NCBI GenBank assembly: GCA_903918155.1
Contig: CAIXDD010000341.1
Location: forward strand, 1-5,299
DNA length: 5,299 bases
Origin: an uncultured Hyphomicrobiales bacterium
GTDB lineage: Bacteria > Pseudomonadota > Alphaproteobacteria > Rhizobiales > Beijerinckiaceae
Direction: 5' to 3'
Shown here: positions 1-5,299 of the stretch, piece by piece
Numbering within the stretch: position 1 is the stretch's first letter
Layout of the letters: each line of letters starts with the position of its first letter
Position numbers and translations under genes: made by a program
The notes under the pieces: generated by a model
What the model saw: the letters and a program-made list of their open reading frames with translations, nothing else
Told to the model about the DNA's origin: nothing
The model's database searches: none

Positions 1-634
1 GGCGGATGAATTTGCGCATGCGCCCCACCGTGCGCGACAGCAGGAAGGCGGCGGCGGGCACGACGGCGAAGGCGATGAGCGCGAGGCGGGGGTCCTGCAC
101 GAACATCACGATCACGAGGCCGAAAAGCGTGAGGATCTCTTTCGCCGATGTGGCGATGACGGCCTGAATCGTGTCGCGCACGCCATTGGGCGCATAGACG
201 AGCCGGGTGATGAAATCGCTCGAATGGCGTTCGTTGAAGAAGCGCATGTCCTGCGCGAGCACGCGGTCGAACAGGCGCCGCTGCGCCTGCGCGATAATGG
301 CGTTGCCGGCGCGCGACAGGACCACGCTGGCCAGATAGGTCGAGGCGCCGCGCAGCGCGAACAGGCCGAAGACGAGCCAGGCGAGCAGGCGCAATTCCTT
401 GAAGCCGTCGCCGTCGATGAGGCCGTTGAGCACCGGCTTCAGCAGATAGGCCGAACAGGCGGTCGCGCCCGCGCCCAGCGACATCAGCGCCACCGCCAGC
501 GCATAGGAGCCCACATGACGGCGCCCATGGTCGCGGATCAGCCGCCGCAGCATGGACAGCCCGTCCGAATCGAGCCGGGCGCGTCGTGCGGCCGCATCCG
601 GGCCGGCGTCATTGGAAACGTTCGACATGACCAT
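1..634 (-). CDS. ABC transporter, MsbA-like exporter (fused permease/ATPase), N-terminal part; cut by the window edge
   Basis: This is the N-terminal 211 codons of a type 1 ABC exporter half-transporter, which would sit in the inner membrane and probably export a lipid or other hydrophobic substrate. After a polar N-terminus of about 40 residues there are hydrophobic segments near residues 43-63, 83-105, 158-178 and 182-202. Between the second and third lies the intracellular helix pair that is characteristic of MsbA relatives (QRRLFDRVLAQDMRFFNERH, residues 118-137). The ATP-binding half (Walker A, signature, Walker B) lies beyond the left edge and cannot be checked. An in-frame TAA at 638-640 limits the start to ATG 634 or ATG 628; neither has a clear Shine-Dalgarno site, so the start is uncertain by two codons. 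It follows the antiporter by 41 bp on the same strand and may be cotranscribed. The substrate cannot be read from this fragment. Confidence 0.87.
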   Translation of the reverse strand, partial: MVMSNVSNDAGPDAAARRARLDSDGLSMLRRLIRDHGRRHVGSYALAVALMSLGAGATACSAYLLKPVLNGLIDGDGFKELRLLAWLVFGLFALRGASTYLASVVLSRAGNAIIAQAQRRLFDRVLAQDMRFFNERHSSDFITRLVYAPNGVRDTIQAVIATSAKEILTLFGLVIVMFVQDPRLALIAFAVVPAAAFLLSRTVGRMRKFIR

Positions 635-675
635 GGCTTAACGCGCCGGGCCCGTGCGGACAAGCGCCCGCGCCT

Positions 676-2610
676 TCAGGCCCGCGCGCCGTCCTCGCGC
701 GGGGCGCGCGCCGCAGCCTCGCCGGCGGGTTCCGCGGCGGGCTCCGCGCTTCGTTCAGCGCTCTCTTCCGCGCTCTGCGCGCCTTGCGCGGGCGGAGCGA
801 CCCGCCGCTGGCGCATGTCGCGCACCCGCGTCGACAGGCGGATGGCGCGGCGTTCGCCCGCCGGGCCGCAGGACTTTAGAAGGGCGCGGAATTCGTCGCG
901 CTTTTCATGGATGGAGGCGATGACGAGGCCCATCGGCACGCCGATGTCCACCAGCGTCGCCTCGGCCAGCTGCAGGCTTGCCTCGATCGTCTCGGGGATG
1001 GCGTCGCTCGCGCCCAGTTCATAGAGATGCGTGGCATGGGCGGCGTCGCGGGCGCGCGCGACGATGGTCATGTCGGGCCGGTCTCCGCGCGCCGCCGTCA
1101 CGATGCGCTCCACGACGGCGGGCGAATCCATCGTCACCACGAGGGCGCGCGCGCCCGCCAGGCCGCAGCGGCGCAAAAGCTCGATGCGTCCGGCGTCGCC
1201 CCAATAGATGTTTCCGCCGAGCTTGCAGCCTTCCGCGCGCTTTGCGGCGACGAGTTTGGGGTCGCCGTCCACCGCGACGGCCGGAATGTCGTGGACGGCG
1301 AGCATGTCGCCGACAAGCGAGCCCACGCGTCCATATCCCACCACGATCACATGATCGGACAATTCCACGTCGGGCGACAGCGCGTCGAATTGCGCGCTCG
1401 CCGTGCGCCGCTTCGCCCGGCGCGCGCCCGCCCATGCGAGCGCGGGAATGGCGATCATCGACAGGGTGGCGGCCAGAACCAGCTGCGCGGCCAGTCCTTC
1501 CGCGAGGAGTCCGCCTGCGGCGGCGGCGCCCAGAATGACGAAGGCGAATTCGCCCGCCGGCGCGGTGACGAGCGCGCTTTCGAAGGCGGCCGCATGGGTG
1601 AAGCGGGCGACGCGCACGAGCGCATAGATGATCGCGGCCTTCCCCGCGATCAGGGCCAGCGCCACGCCCAGCGTCTGCGCGGGCGCGGCGAAGACGCGCG
1701 ACACGTCGAGCCCGGCGCCGACCGTCATGAAGAACAGGCCGAGCAGCAGGCCCTTGAAGGGCTCGATCGTGACTTCCACCTCGCGGCGATATTCGGTCTC
1801 CGCCAGCAGAAGGCCCGCGATGAAGGCGCCCATGGACATGGACAGGCCCGCCGCGGCGGCGCCCACGCTCGACGCTGTGATGACGAGCAGGCAGGCGGCG
1901 ACGAAAAACTCCGTCGAGCGCGCCTGCGCCACATGGTTGAACAGGGGCCGGATCACCAGCCGCCCCACGACCAGCAGCAGGATGAGGCCGAGAAAGGCGG
2001 GGGCGAGCGTCGTCGTCAGCCGTCCCGCCAGCCCGTCCTCGCCCGTCGAGACGGCCAGCATCGTGACCATGAACAGGAAGGGCGCGACCATGAGATCCTG
2101 GAACAGCAGGATCGAGAAGGCCACGCGCCCGCTCGCCGCGTTGAGCCGCTTGCGCTCGGCCAGCGCGGGCATCACGATCGCGGTCGAGGAGAGGGCGAGC
2201 GCGCAGCCGATCACGCTGGCGCTCGCGGGCTCCGCGCCGAGGAACCATGCGCCATAGCCGATGGCGAGCGCGCATAGCGCGACCTGCGCGCCGCCCAGCC
2301 CGAACACGAGCCGCCGCATGCGCCGCAGGCGTTCGAAGGACAATTCGAGCCCGATCATGAACAGAAGGAAGGCGACGCCAAGCTCCGCCACCTTCGCCAT
2401 CTCGTCGATATTGCCGATGACGATCCGGGAGACGATGGGCCAATCGCCGGCGATTTTGCCAAGGCCGAAGGGGCCGAGCGCGACGCCGGCGACGATGAAG
2501 CCGATCACGGGCGAGAGGCGCAAGCGGCGGAACACCGGCACGACGATTCCCGCCGTCACCAGAAACACGAGCAATTCCTTATAGGCGCTCAGATCCGCAT
2601 GCGCTTCCAA
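676..2610 (-). CDS. KefB/KefC/YbaL-type monovalent cation:proton antiporter (CPA2) with RCK/TrkA-N domain
   Basis: This is a 644-aa inner-membrane potassium efflux or cation:proton antiporter of the CPA2 family. Residues 10-395 form the multi-spanning exchanger domain. Its family marks include FMIGLEL (84-90), LSSTAIV (140-146), FQDLMVAP (170-177, with the conserved Gln-Asp) and IEPFKGLLLGLFFMTVG (282-298), which matches the central regulatory loop region of KefC. A cytoplasmic RCK/TrkA-N domain follows at about 419-535, opening with a Rossmann dinucleotide-binding motif VVGYGRVGSLVGD (423-435). Residues 606-644 are a low-complexity Ala/Glu/Ser/Pro tail. The start is TTG at 2610: the nearby ATG at 2600 is out of frame, and GGGAG lies 9 nt ahead of the TTG. 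Length is a little above that of E. coli Kef proteins. No KefF/KefG-type quinone oxidoreductase subunit is adjacent, so glutathione gating as in E. coli Kef is not shown. Kef versus YbaL subtype is not resolved. It lies 27 bp after the transaldolase gene. Confidence 0.93.
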   Translation of the reverse strand: MEAHADLSAYKELLVFLVTAGIVVPVFRRLRLSPVIGFIVAGVALGPFGLGKIAGDWPIVSRIVIGNIDEMAKVAELGVAFLLFMIGLELSFERLRRMRRLVFGLGGAQVALCALAIGYGAWFLGAEPASASVIGCALALSSTAIVMPALAERKRLNAASGRVAFSILLFQDLMVAPFLFMVTMLAVSTGEDGLAGRLTTTLAPAFLGLILLLVVGRLVIRPLFNHVAQARSTEFFVAACLLVITASSVGAAAAGLSMSMGAFIAGLLLAETEYRREVEVTIEPFKGLLLGLFFMTVGAGLDVSRVFAAPAQTLGVALALIAGKAAIIYALVRVARFTHAAAFESALVTAPAGEFAFVILGAAAAGGLLAEGLAAQLVLAATLSMIAIPALAWAGARRAKRRTASAQFDALSPDVELSDHVIVVGYGRVGSLVGDMLAVHDIPAVAVDGDPKLVAAKRAEGCKLGGNIYWGDAGRIELLRRCGLAGARALVVTMDSPAVVERIVTAARGDRPDMTIVARARDAAHATHLYELGASDAIPETIEASLQLAEATLVDIGVPMGLVIASIHEKRDEFRALLKSCGPAGERRAIRLSTRVRDMRQRRVAPPAQGAQSAEESAERSAEPAAEPAGEAAARAPREDGARA

Positions 2611-2628
2611 CCTTTGGAGCTCCCGTCG
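2611..2628 (-). promoter_or_regulatory. Shine-Dalgarno site supporting the TTG start of the antiporter
   Basis: Read on the minus strand, the bases just ahead of the TTG codon at 2610 are CGACGGGAGCTCCAAAGG. GGGAG sits 9 nt before the TTG, a usable spacing, and lies in the short gap after the transaldolase stop codon. This supports TTG as the start, because the only ATG close by (2600) is in another frame. The site is short and the call depends on spacing alone. Confidence 0.5.
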
Positions 2629-2637
2629 TGCGCGTCG

Positions 2638-3606
2638 TCAGACGCTTTTCGCTTCCGCCCCTTCGAGACGGGCGGACACCATTTCGCGCAGGCTGCGCAG
2701 GTCGCGCGAGAACAGGCGAATGCCTTCGGCGAGTTTCTCCGTCGCCATCGCGTCTTCATTGAGCAGATAGCGGAAGGTCTTCTCGTCGAGGGTCATGCGG
2801 GCGGGCGCGCTTTTGGCCGCCAGCGCGGGATCGAGCCTGCGCGGAAGCGGCGAATCGGAAGAGGCCAATTCATCGAGCAATTGCGGCGAAATGGTGAGGC
2901 GGTCGCAGCCCGCCAGCGCCTCGATCTCGCCGATGTTGCGGAACGAGGCGCCCATCACCACGGTCTTCACGCCATGCGCCTTGTAATAGGCGTAGATCTT
3001 GTGGACCGACAGGACGCCGGGATCGGTCTCCGACGTATAGGTCTTGCCTTCGGCCTTCATATGCCAGTCGAGGATGCGGCCGACGAAAGGCGAGATGAGG
3101 AAGGCGCCGGCGTCCGCGCAGGCGGCGGCCTGCGCAAGGCCGAAGATGAGGGTCATGTTGCAGTCCACGCCTTCGCGCTGCAAGGTCTCGGCGGCGCGCA
3201 CGCCCTCCCATGTGGCGGCGAGCTTGATGAGCACGCGCTCGCGCCCCACGCCGCGCGATTCGTAATCGGCGATGAAGCGGCGCGCCTTGGCGAGCATGCC
3301 CTCGACGTCGAAGGACAGGTCGGCGTCCACCTCCGTCGAGACGCGGCCCGGCACGATCTTCGTCAGCTCCGCGCCGAAGCTCACCGCGAGCCGGTCGCAG
3401 ACCTCGCTCGTCACCTTGCGGCGCGCGACCCCCCAGGCGATCGCCTCGTCGACGATGCGCTGATAGGCGGGCATCTGCGCGGCTTTCAGGATCAGCGTGG
3501 GATTGGTGGTGCAATCGGTGGGCTGAAAGGCGCGGATCGAGTCCATGTCGCCGGTGTCGGCGACGATGGTCGTCATGGTCTTGAGTTGTTCGAGCTTCGA
3601 AGGCAT
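2638..3606 (-). CDS. tal: Transaldolase (TalB-type)
   Basis: This cytosolic enzyme of the non-oxidative pentose phosphate pathway moves a dihydroxyacetone unit between sedoheptulose 7-phosphate and glyceraldehyde 3-phosphate, giving erythrose 4-phosphate and fructose 6-phosphate. The 322-aa product is close to the 317 aa of E. coli TalB and aligns by eye over its whole length. Asp17 lies in VADTGD, Glu92 in STEVDADLSFD, and the Schiff-base lysine is Lys128 in RVLIKLAATWEG (Lys132 in TalB). The N-terminal QPTDCTTNPTLILKAAQ and the later FLISPFVGRILDWH are also family signatures, so all key residues are present. The ATG at 3606 is preceded by GGAGA with a 5-nt spacer and matches the usual TalB N-terminus. 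It lies 23 bp after the regulator gene and 27 bp before the antiporter, so it is probably cotranscribed with both. That would put pentose phosphate carbon flow under the same promoter as an acyl-CoA-type regulator. Confidence 0.97.
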   Translation of the reverse strand: MPSKLEQLKTMTTIVADTGDMDSIRAFQPTDCTTNPTLILKAAQMPAYQRIVDEAIAWGVARRKVTSEVCDRLAVSFGAELTKIVPGRVSTEVDADLSFDVEGMLAKARRFIADYESRGVGRERVLIKLAATWEGVRAAETLQREGVDCNMTLIFGLAQAAACADAGAFLISPFVGRILDWHMKAEGKTYTSETDPGVLSVHKIYAYYKAHGVKTVVMGASFRNIGEIEALAGCDRLTISPQLLDELASSDSPLPRRLDPALAAKSAPARMTLDEKTFRYLLNEDAMATEKLAEGIRLFSRDLRSLREMVSARLEGAEAKSV

Positions 3607-3629
3607 GCGGGTCTCCGGCGAGGCTTACG

Positions 3630-5066
3630 TCACTCGCTCGTGGCGTAGGTCGACATTCCTCGCTTGTTTTCGTCTATTTCGAGCCGTTGCGCCAGCGCCG
3701 GCATGGCCCTGTCCGAGCAATTCCTGCGCGGGCATGAGCGGCACGACACGCCGATGGGCGTCGTCAGCGCGGCGTCGTCGAGCGGCACGCCGTCGGAATA
3801 GACCAGCTCGCGCGCATGGCTCACATGGCAGCCAAGCCCGATGGCGAGCTTGCTCGTGCGGTGCAGGAGTCCGCCGCGCGGCTGCGCGGCCGGCGCCTCG
3901 ATGGTCTTGGCGATGCAGAAATAGCGCTCGCCGTCGGGCATCTGGGACACTTGCACGCGCAACATGCCCGGCGTGGCGAAGGCGTCATAGACGTTCCAGC
4001 GCGGGCAGGCGGCGCCGAAGCGGGCGATGTGAATGCCCGAGGCCGAGAAGCGTTTGGAGATATTGCCGGCGATGTCAACGCGGGTGAGATGGAAGGGCAC
4101 GCCCTCCTGTCCGGGCCGTCGCAGGGTCGTGAGCCGGTGGCAGGTCTGTTCGAAGGAGAGGCCGAAGCGATTACGCAAAACGTCCACGTCATAGCGCGCG
4201 GCCTTGGCGGCGGCGTGGAAGCGCGCGTAAGGCGCCATGACGGCGCCGGCGAAATAATTGGCGAGCGCGGAGCGGGCGAGCGCGTCGGCCTCCGCGCTGG
4301 TGAACTTGCCGCCCGACACGAGCGCCTCGATCTCGCGGCGCGCGCCCAGAAACGCGATCTGATGGGCGAGCTGGAACGTGCGGCTGGGGCCGGGCAGCAT
4401 TTCGCTGAGCATCAGGCGCCGGTTCATCGGATTGTAATGGCGCAGCAGGCCCGGCATCGCCTCCGCGGGCGCGATCTCCACATCCACGCCGAAGCGCTGC
4501 GCCAGCGCTTTCACGAGATCCTGCTGCAAGGAGAGCAGGGCGAGCCCATGTTCGAGCCAGAGCCCCTCGGCGGCCTCCTCCAGCGGCGGAAAATGATTGA
4601 GCCGCGCCTGCAGGAATTCGCTCACCTCCTCCGAGGGCGCGCCGGCGAAAGGCGCCTCGATCTCCAGCGCGTCGGCGGGTTCGGGCGCAGGCGCCCCGCG
4701 CCGATAGGCCTGATAGACGGAGAGCAGCGCGCGCGCGACGGCGGGCAGATTGGCGGCGAGGTCGCGCGCGTCGCTGGCCTTCAGGTCCTGCCCGTCGAAC
4801 AGGGGATCGCTGAGCGCCTCCATGAGATCGGAGGCGAGGCGCTCCTCGTCCTCGCCCACAAGCGCCGACAGGTCCATCTGGAACTTGTCGGCCAGCCGCA
4901 GCAGCACGTTCACCGTGACCGGGCGCTGGTTGGATTCGAGCAGGTTCAGATAGCTGGGCGAGATGCCGAGCGCGACGGCCATCTGGGCCTGGGTGAGCTT
5001 CTTGTCCTGGCGCAGGCGGCGCAGCCGGCCGCCGATCCGCGTCTGCCGTGTTGTCTGCTCGCGCAT
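3630..5066 (-). CDS. XRE-family transcriptional regulator of the short-chain acyl-CoA (ScfR/RamB/PrpR) type
   Basis: This 478-aa DNA-binding regulator has three parts. An N-terminal XRE helix-turn-helix spans about residues 10-70 (RLRQDKKLTQAQMAVALGIS, then SYLNLLESNQRPVT). A middle ImmA/IrrE-like (DUF955) region spans about 150-310. A C-terminal DUF2083-type region follows, with a cysteine cluster GVSCRSCPRRNCSDRAMP (439-456; Cys442, Cys445, Cys450) and further cysteines at 354 and 413. This architecture is that of RamB, PrpR and PccR, which control acetate, glyoxylate or propionate genes in response to acyl-CoA state; the C-terminal cysteines bind an iron-sulfur cluster in mycobacterial PrpR. 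In the middle domain the HExxH metalloprotease motif is replaced by HQIAF (235-239), so peptidase activity is not expected. The ATG at 5066 has GGAGG 8 nt upstream. The gene faces a divergent gene across an AT-rich region with repeated sites, which suggests autoregulation and control of that neighbour. The effector is inferred from family only. Confidence 0.92.
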   Translation of the reverse strand: MREQTTRQTRIGGRLRRLRQDKKLTQAQMAVALGISPSYLNLLESNQRPVTVNVLLRLADKFQMDLSALVGEDEERLASDLMEALSDPLFDGQDLKASDARDLAANLPAVARALLSVYQAYRRGAPAPEPADALEIEAPFAGAPSEEVSEFLQARLNHFPPLEEAAEGLWLEHGLALLSLQQDLVKALAQRFGVDVEIAPAEAMPGLLRHYNPMNRRLMLSEMLPGPSRTFQLAHQIAFLGARREIEALVSGGKFTSAEADALARSALANYFAGAVMAPYARFHAAAKAARYDVDVLRNRFGLSFEQTCHRLTTLRRPGQEGVPFHLTRVDIAGNISKRFSASGIHIARFGAACPRWNVYDAFATPGMLRVQVSQMPDGERYFCIAKTIEAPAAQPRGGLLHRTSKLAIGLGCHVSHARELVYSDGVPLDDAALTTPIGVSCRSCPRRNCSDRAMPALAQRLEIDENKRGMSTYATSE

Positions 5067-5091
5067 GGGTCGAGCCTCCGGGAGGGCTGGG

Positions 5092-5117
5092 ATTTACAAA
5101 GTTTCACAATTTACAAA
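5092..5117. promoter_or_regulatory. Probable operator for the ScfR/RamB-type regulator: repeated TTTACAAA-like sites
   Basis: ATTTACAAA occurs exactly twice, at 5092-5100 and 5109-5117, with a related octamer TTTCACAA at 5102-5109 between them, so three similar units run nearly end to end. On the minus strand the first copy reads GAAACTTTGTAAA. From family knowledge, RamB- and PccR-type regulators bind TTTGCAAA-like motifs (RamB: close to AGAACTTTGCAAA), and TTTACAAA differs from the palindrome TTTGCAAA at one base. The site ends about 25 bp upstream of the regulator start codon and overlaps the candidate minus-strand -10, which fits autorepression. That this regulator binds here is inference. 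Confidence 0.55.
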
Positions 5118-5234
5118 ACTGGCACAGTCAACTTTATGCTGATTTTCAGATTTTTCAGTTCATTTTCAATTATTTATTGCCGTTTTTAAGCCGTCTCGGC
5201 ATCCTCTCCGCATCGGTCCCTGACACGACTTCAC

Positions 5235-5240
5235 AAGGAA
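5235..5240 (+). promoter_or_regulatory. Shine-Dalgarno site of the divergent GTG-start gene
   Basis: AAGGAA lies 7 nt ahead of the GTG at 5248, a good ribosome-binding site and spacing. An in-frame TGA at 5221 and the absence of any other start codon between them leave this GTG as the only upstream choice. The site therefore supports a real gene starting here even though only 17 codons are visible. Confidence 0.6.
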
Positions 5241-5247
5241 ATTCGCC

Positions 5248-5299
5248 GTGACCCAGACAACGACCCAGACCGCGACCCAGACCGCGACCCAGACGACGA
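5248..5299 (+). CDS. Start of an unidentified divergent gene with a Thr/Gln repeat N-terminus; cut by the window edge
   Basis: A GTG start with AAGGAA 7 nt upstream opens a frame reading MTQTTTQTATQTATQTT to the window edge. The visible part is built almost entirely of four Thr-Gln-Thr-Thr/Ala units, so no domain can be recognised. It is divergent from an ScfR/RamB-type regulator and shares a control region with repeated candidate operators. In bacteria with this regulator family such a neighbour is often an enzyme of acetate, glyoxylate or propionate metabolism, for example isocitrate lyase. That identity is only a guess from context. The polar repeat looks like a disordered leader ahead of a folded protein and not a signal peptide, since no hydrophobic stretch or basic start is seen. 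Confidence 0.6.
   Translation, partial: MTQTTTQTATQTATQTT
5251..5298 (+). repeat. Four tandem copies of a 12-bp repeat in a coding start
   Basis: Four consecutive 12-bp units of ACCCAGACNRCG start at 5251, 5263, 5275 and 5287. The second and third units are identical (ACCCAGACCGCG); the first and fourth differ only at their ninth and tenth bases. The unit length is a multiple of three, so copy-number change would keep the frame and only add or remove Thr-Gln-Thr-Thr/Ala tetrapeptides. The array may continue past the window edge. Confidence 0.9.

Larger units (their letters stand above)
5067..5247. promoter_or_regulatory. Divergent intergenic control region with an AT-rich core
   Basis: This 181-bp gap separates the start codons of two divergent genes. 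About 5091-5190 is strongly AT-rich against a very GC-rich window, as expected of a promoter and regulator-binding region. On the minus strand TTGACT (5131 to 5126) is a good -35 match for the regulator gene, but the hexamer 17 bp further on, TGTGAA (5108 to 5103), is a weak -10. On the plus strand TTTACA (5110-5115) with TATGCT (5135-5140) is a possible but imperfect promoter with a long 19-bp spacer. TTTTCA occurs at 5143, 5152 and 5163, and CTGATTTTCAG (5139-5149) is an interrupted palindrome. Exact promoters cannot be fixed by eye, but the region must hold both. Confidence 0.7.

Noticed and set aside
643..673. An imperfect GC-rich hairpin (GCGCGGGC with GCCCGGCGC, minus strand) between the antiporter and ABC exporter genes, considered as a terminator
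   Set aside because: It has a bulge, a long loop of about 14 nt and no T tract after it (the following bases are GTTAAGCC). Such pairings arise by chance in DNA this GC-rich.
907..2277. A 456-codon open frame on the plus strand, antisense to the antiporter gene
   Set aside because: The translation is rich in Arg, Gly, His and Asp without any recognisable domain, as expected of a frame opposite a GC-rich gene. The minus-strand antiporter is unmistakable.
2599..3648. A 349-codon open frame on the plus strand, antisense to transaldolase
   Set aside because: It mirrors the transaldolase frame, with an Arg/Ala/Gly/His-rich translation. The opposite strand carries all transaldolase active-site residues.
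5092..5117. The repeated ATTTACAAA units considered as a CRISPR or plasmid iteron array
   Set aside because: There are only two exact copies plus one degenerate unit, far too short for CRISPR, and no replication gene is near. A regulator-binding site fits the divergent promoter context better.
3816..5189. A 457-codon open frame on the plus strand, antisense to the regulator gene
   Set aside because: It has the composition of an antisense shadow and no domain. The minus-strand frame shows a clear helix-turn-helix, a family architecture and a good ribosome-binding site.
5048..5251. A 67-codon plus-strand frame crossing the intergenic region
   Set aside because: It overlaps the start of the regulator, the candidate operators and the GTG start of the divergent gene, has no clear ribosome-binding site, and its translation resembles nothing I recognise.

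Overview
The window looks like chromosomal DNA from a GC-rich alphaproteobacterium, probably a Rhizobiales-type organism. The evidence is strong G/C preference at third codon positions, Shine-Dalgarno sites ahead of several genes, and a regulator of the RamB/PrpR/ScfR type. The assignment is inferred from gene style and was not tested by a search. No mobile element, CRISPR array, rRNA or tRNA is visible.

Four genes lie head to tail on the minus strand. Read in their own direction from right to left they are: (i) a 478-aa XRE-family regulator of the short-chain acyl-CoA (RamB/PrpR/ScfR) type, 3630-5066; (ii) transaldolase, 2638-3606; (iii) a KefB/KefC-type CPA2 cation:proton antiporter with a C-terminal RCK/TrkA-N domain, 676-2610, with a TTG start; (iv) the N-terminal 211 codons of an MsbA-like ABC exporter, running off the left edge, 1-634. 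The gaps between them are only about 23, 27 and 41 bp and none holds a convincing terminator, so the four may form one transcription unit led by the regulator.

The only real intergenic region is 5067-5247, between the regulator and a divergent plus-strand gene that starts with GTG at 5248 and runs off the right edge. Its middle is markedly AT-rich in an otherwise very GC-rich window. It carries two exact ATTTACAAA copies with a related octamer between them, resembling the TTTGCAAA-type sites of this regulator family. The likely logic is that the regulator binds here and controls both itself (with the downstream operon) and the divergent gene. In related bacteria such a target is usually an enzyme of acetate/glyoxylate or propionate metabolism. 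Only 17 codons of the divergent gene are present. They consist almost wholly of a four-fold 12-bp tandem repeat encoding Thr-Gln-Thr-Thr/Ala units, so the product cannot be named from this window.

This is mostly an ordinary housekeeping region. The points worth a second look are the operator region, the repeat-built N-terminus, the cysteine cluster in the regulator, and the grouping of a carbon-flux regulator with transaldolase and a potassium/proton antiporter.
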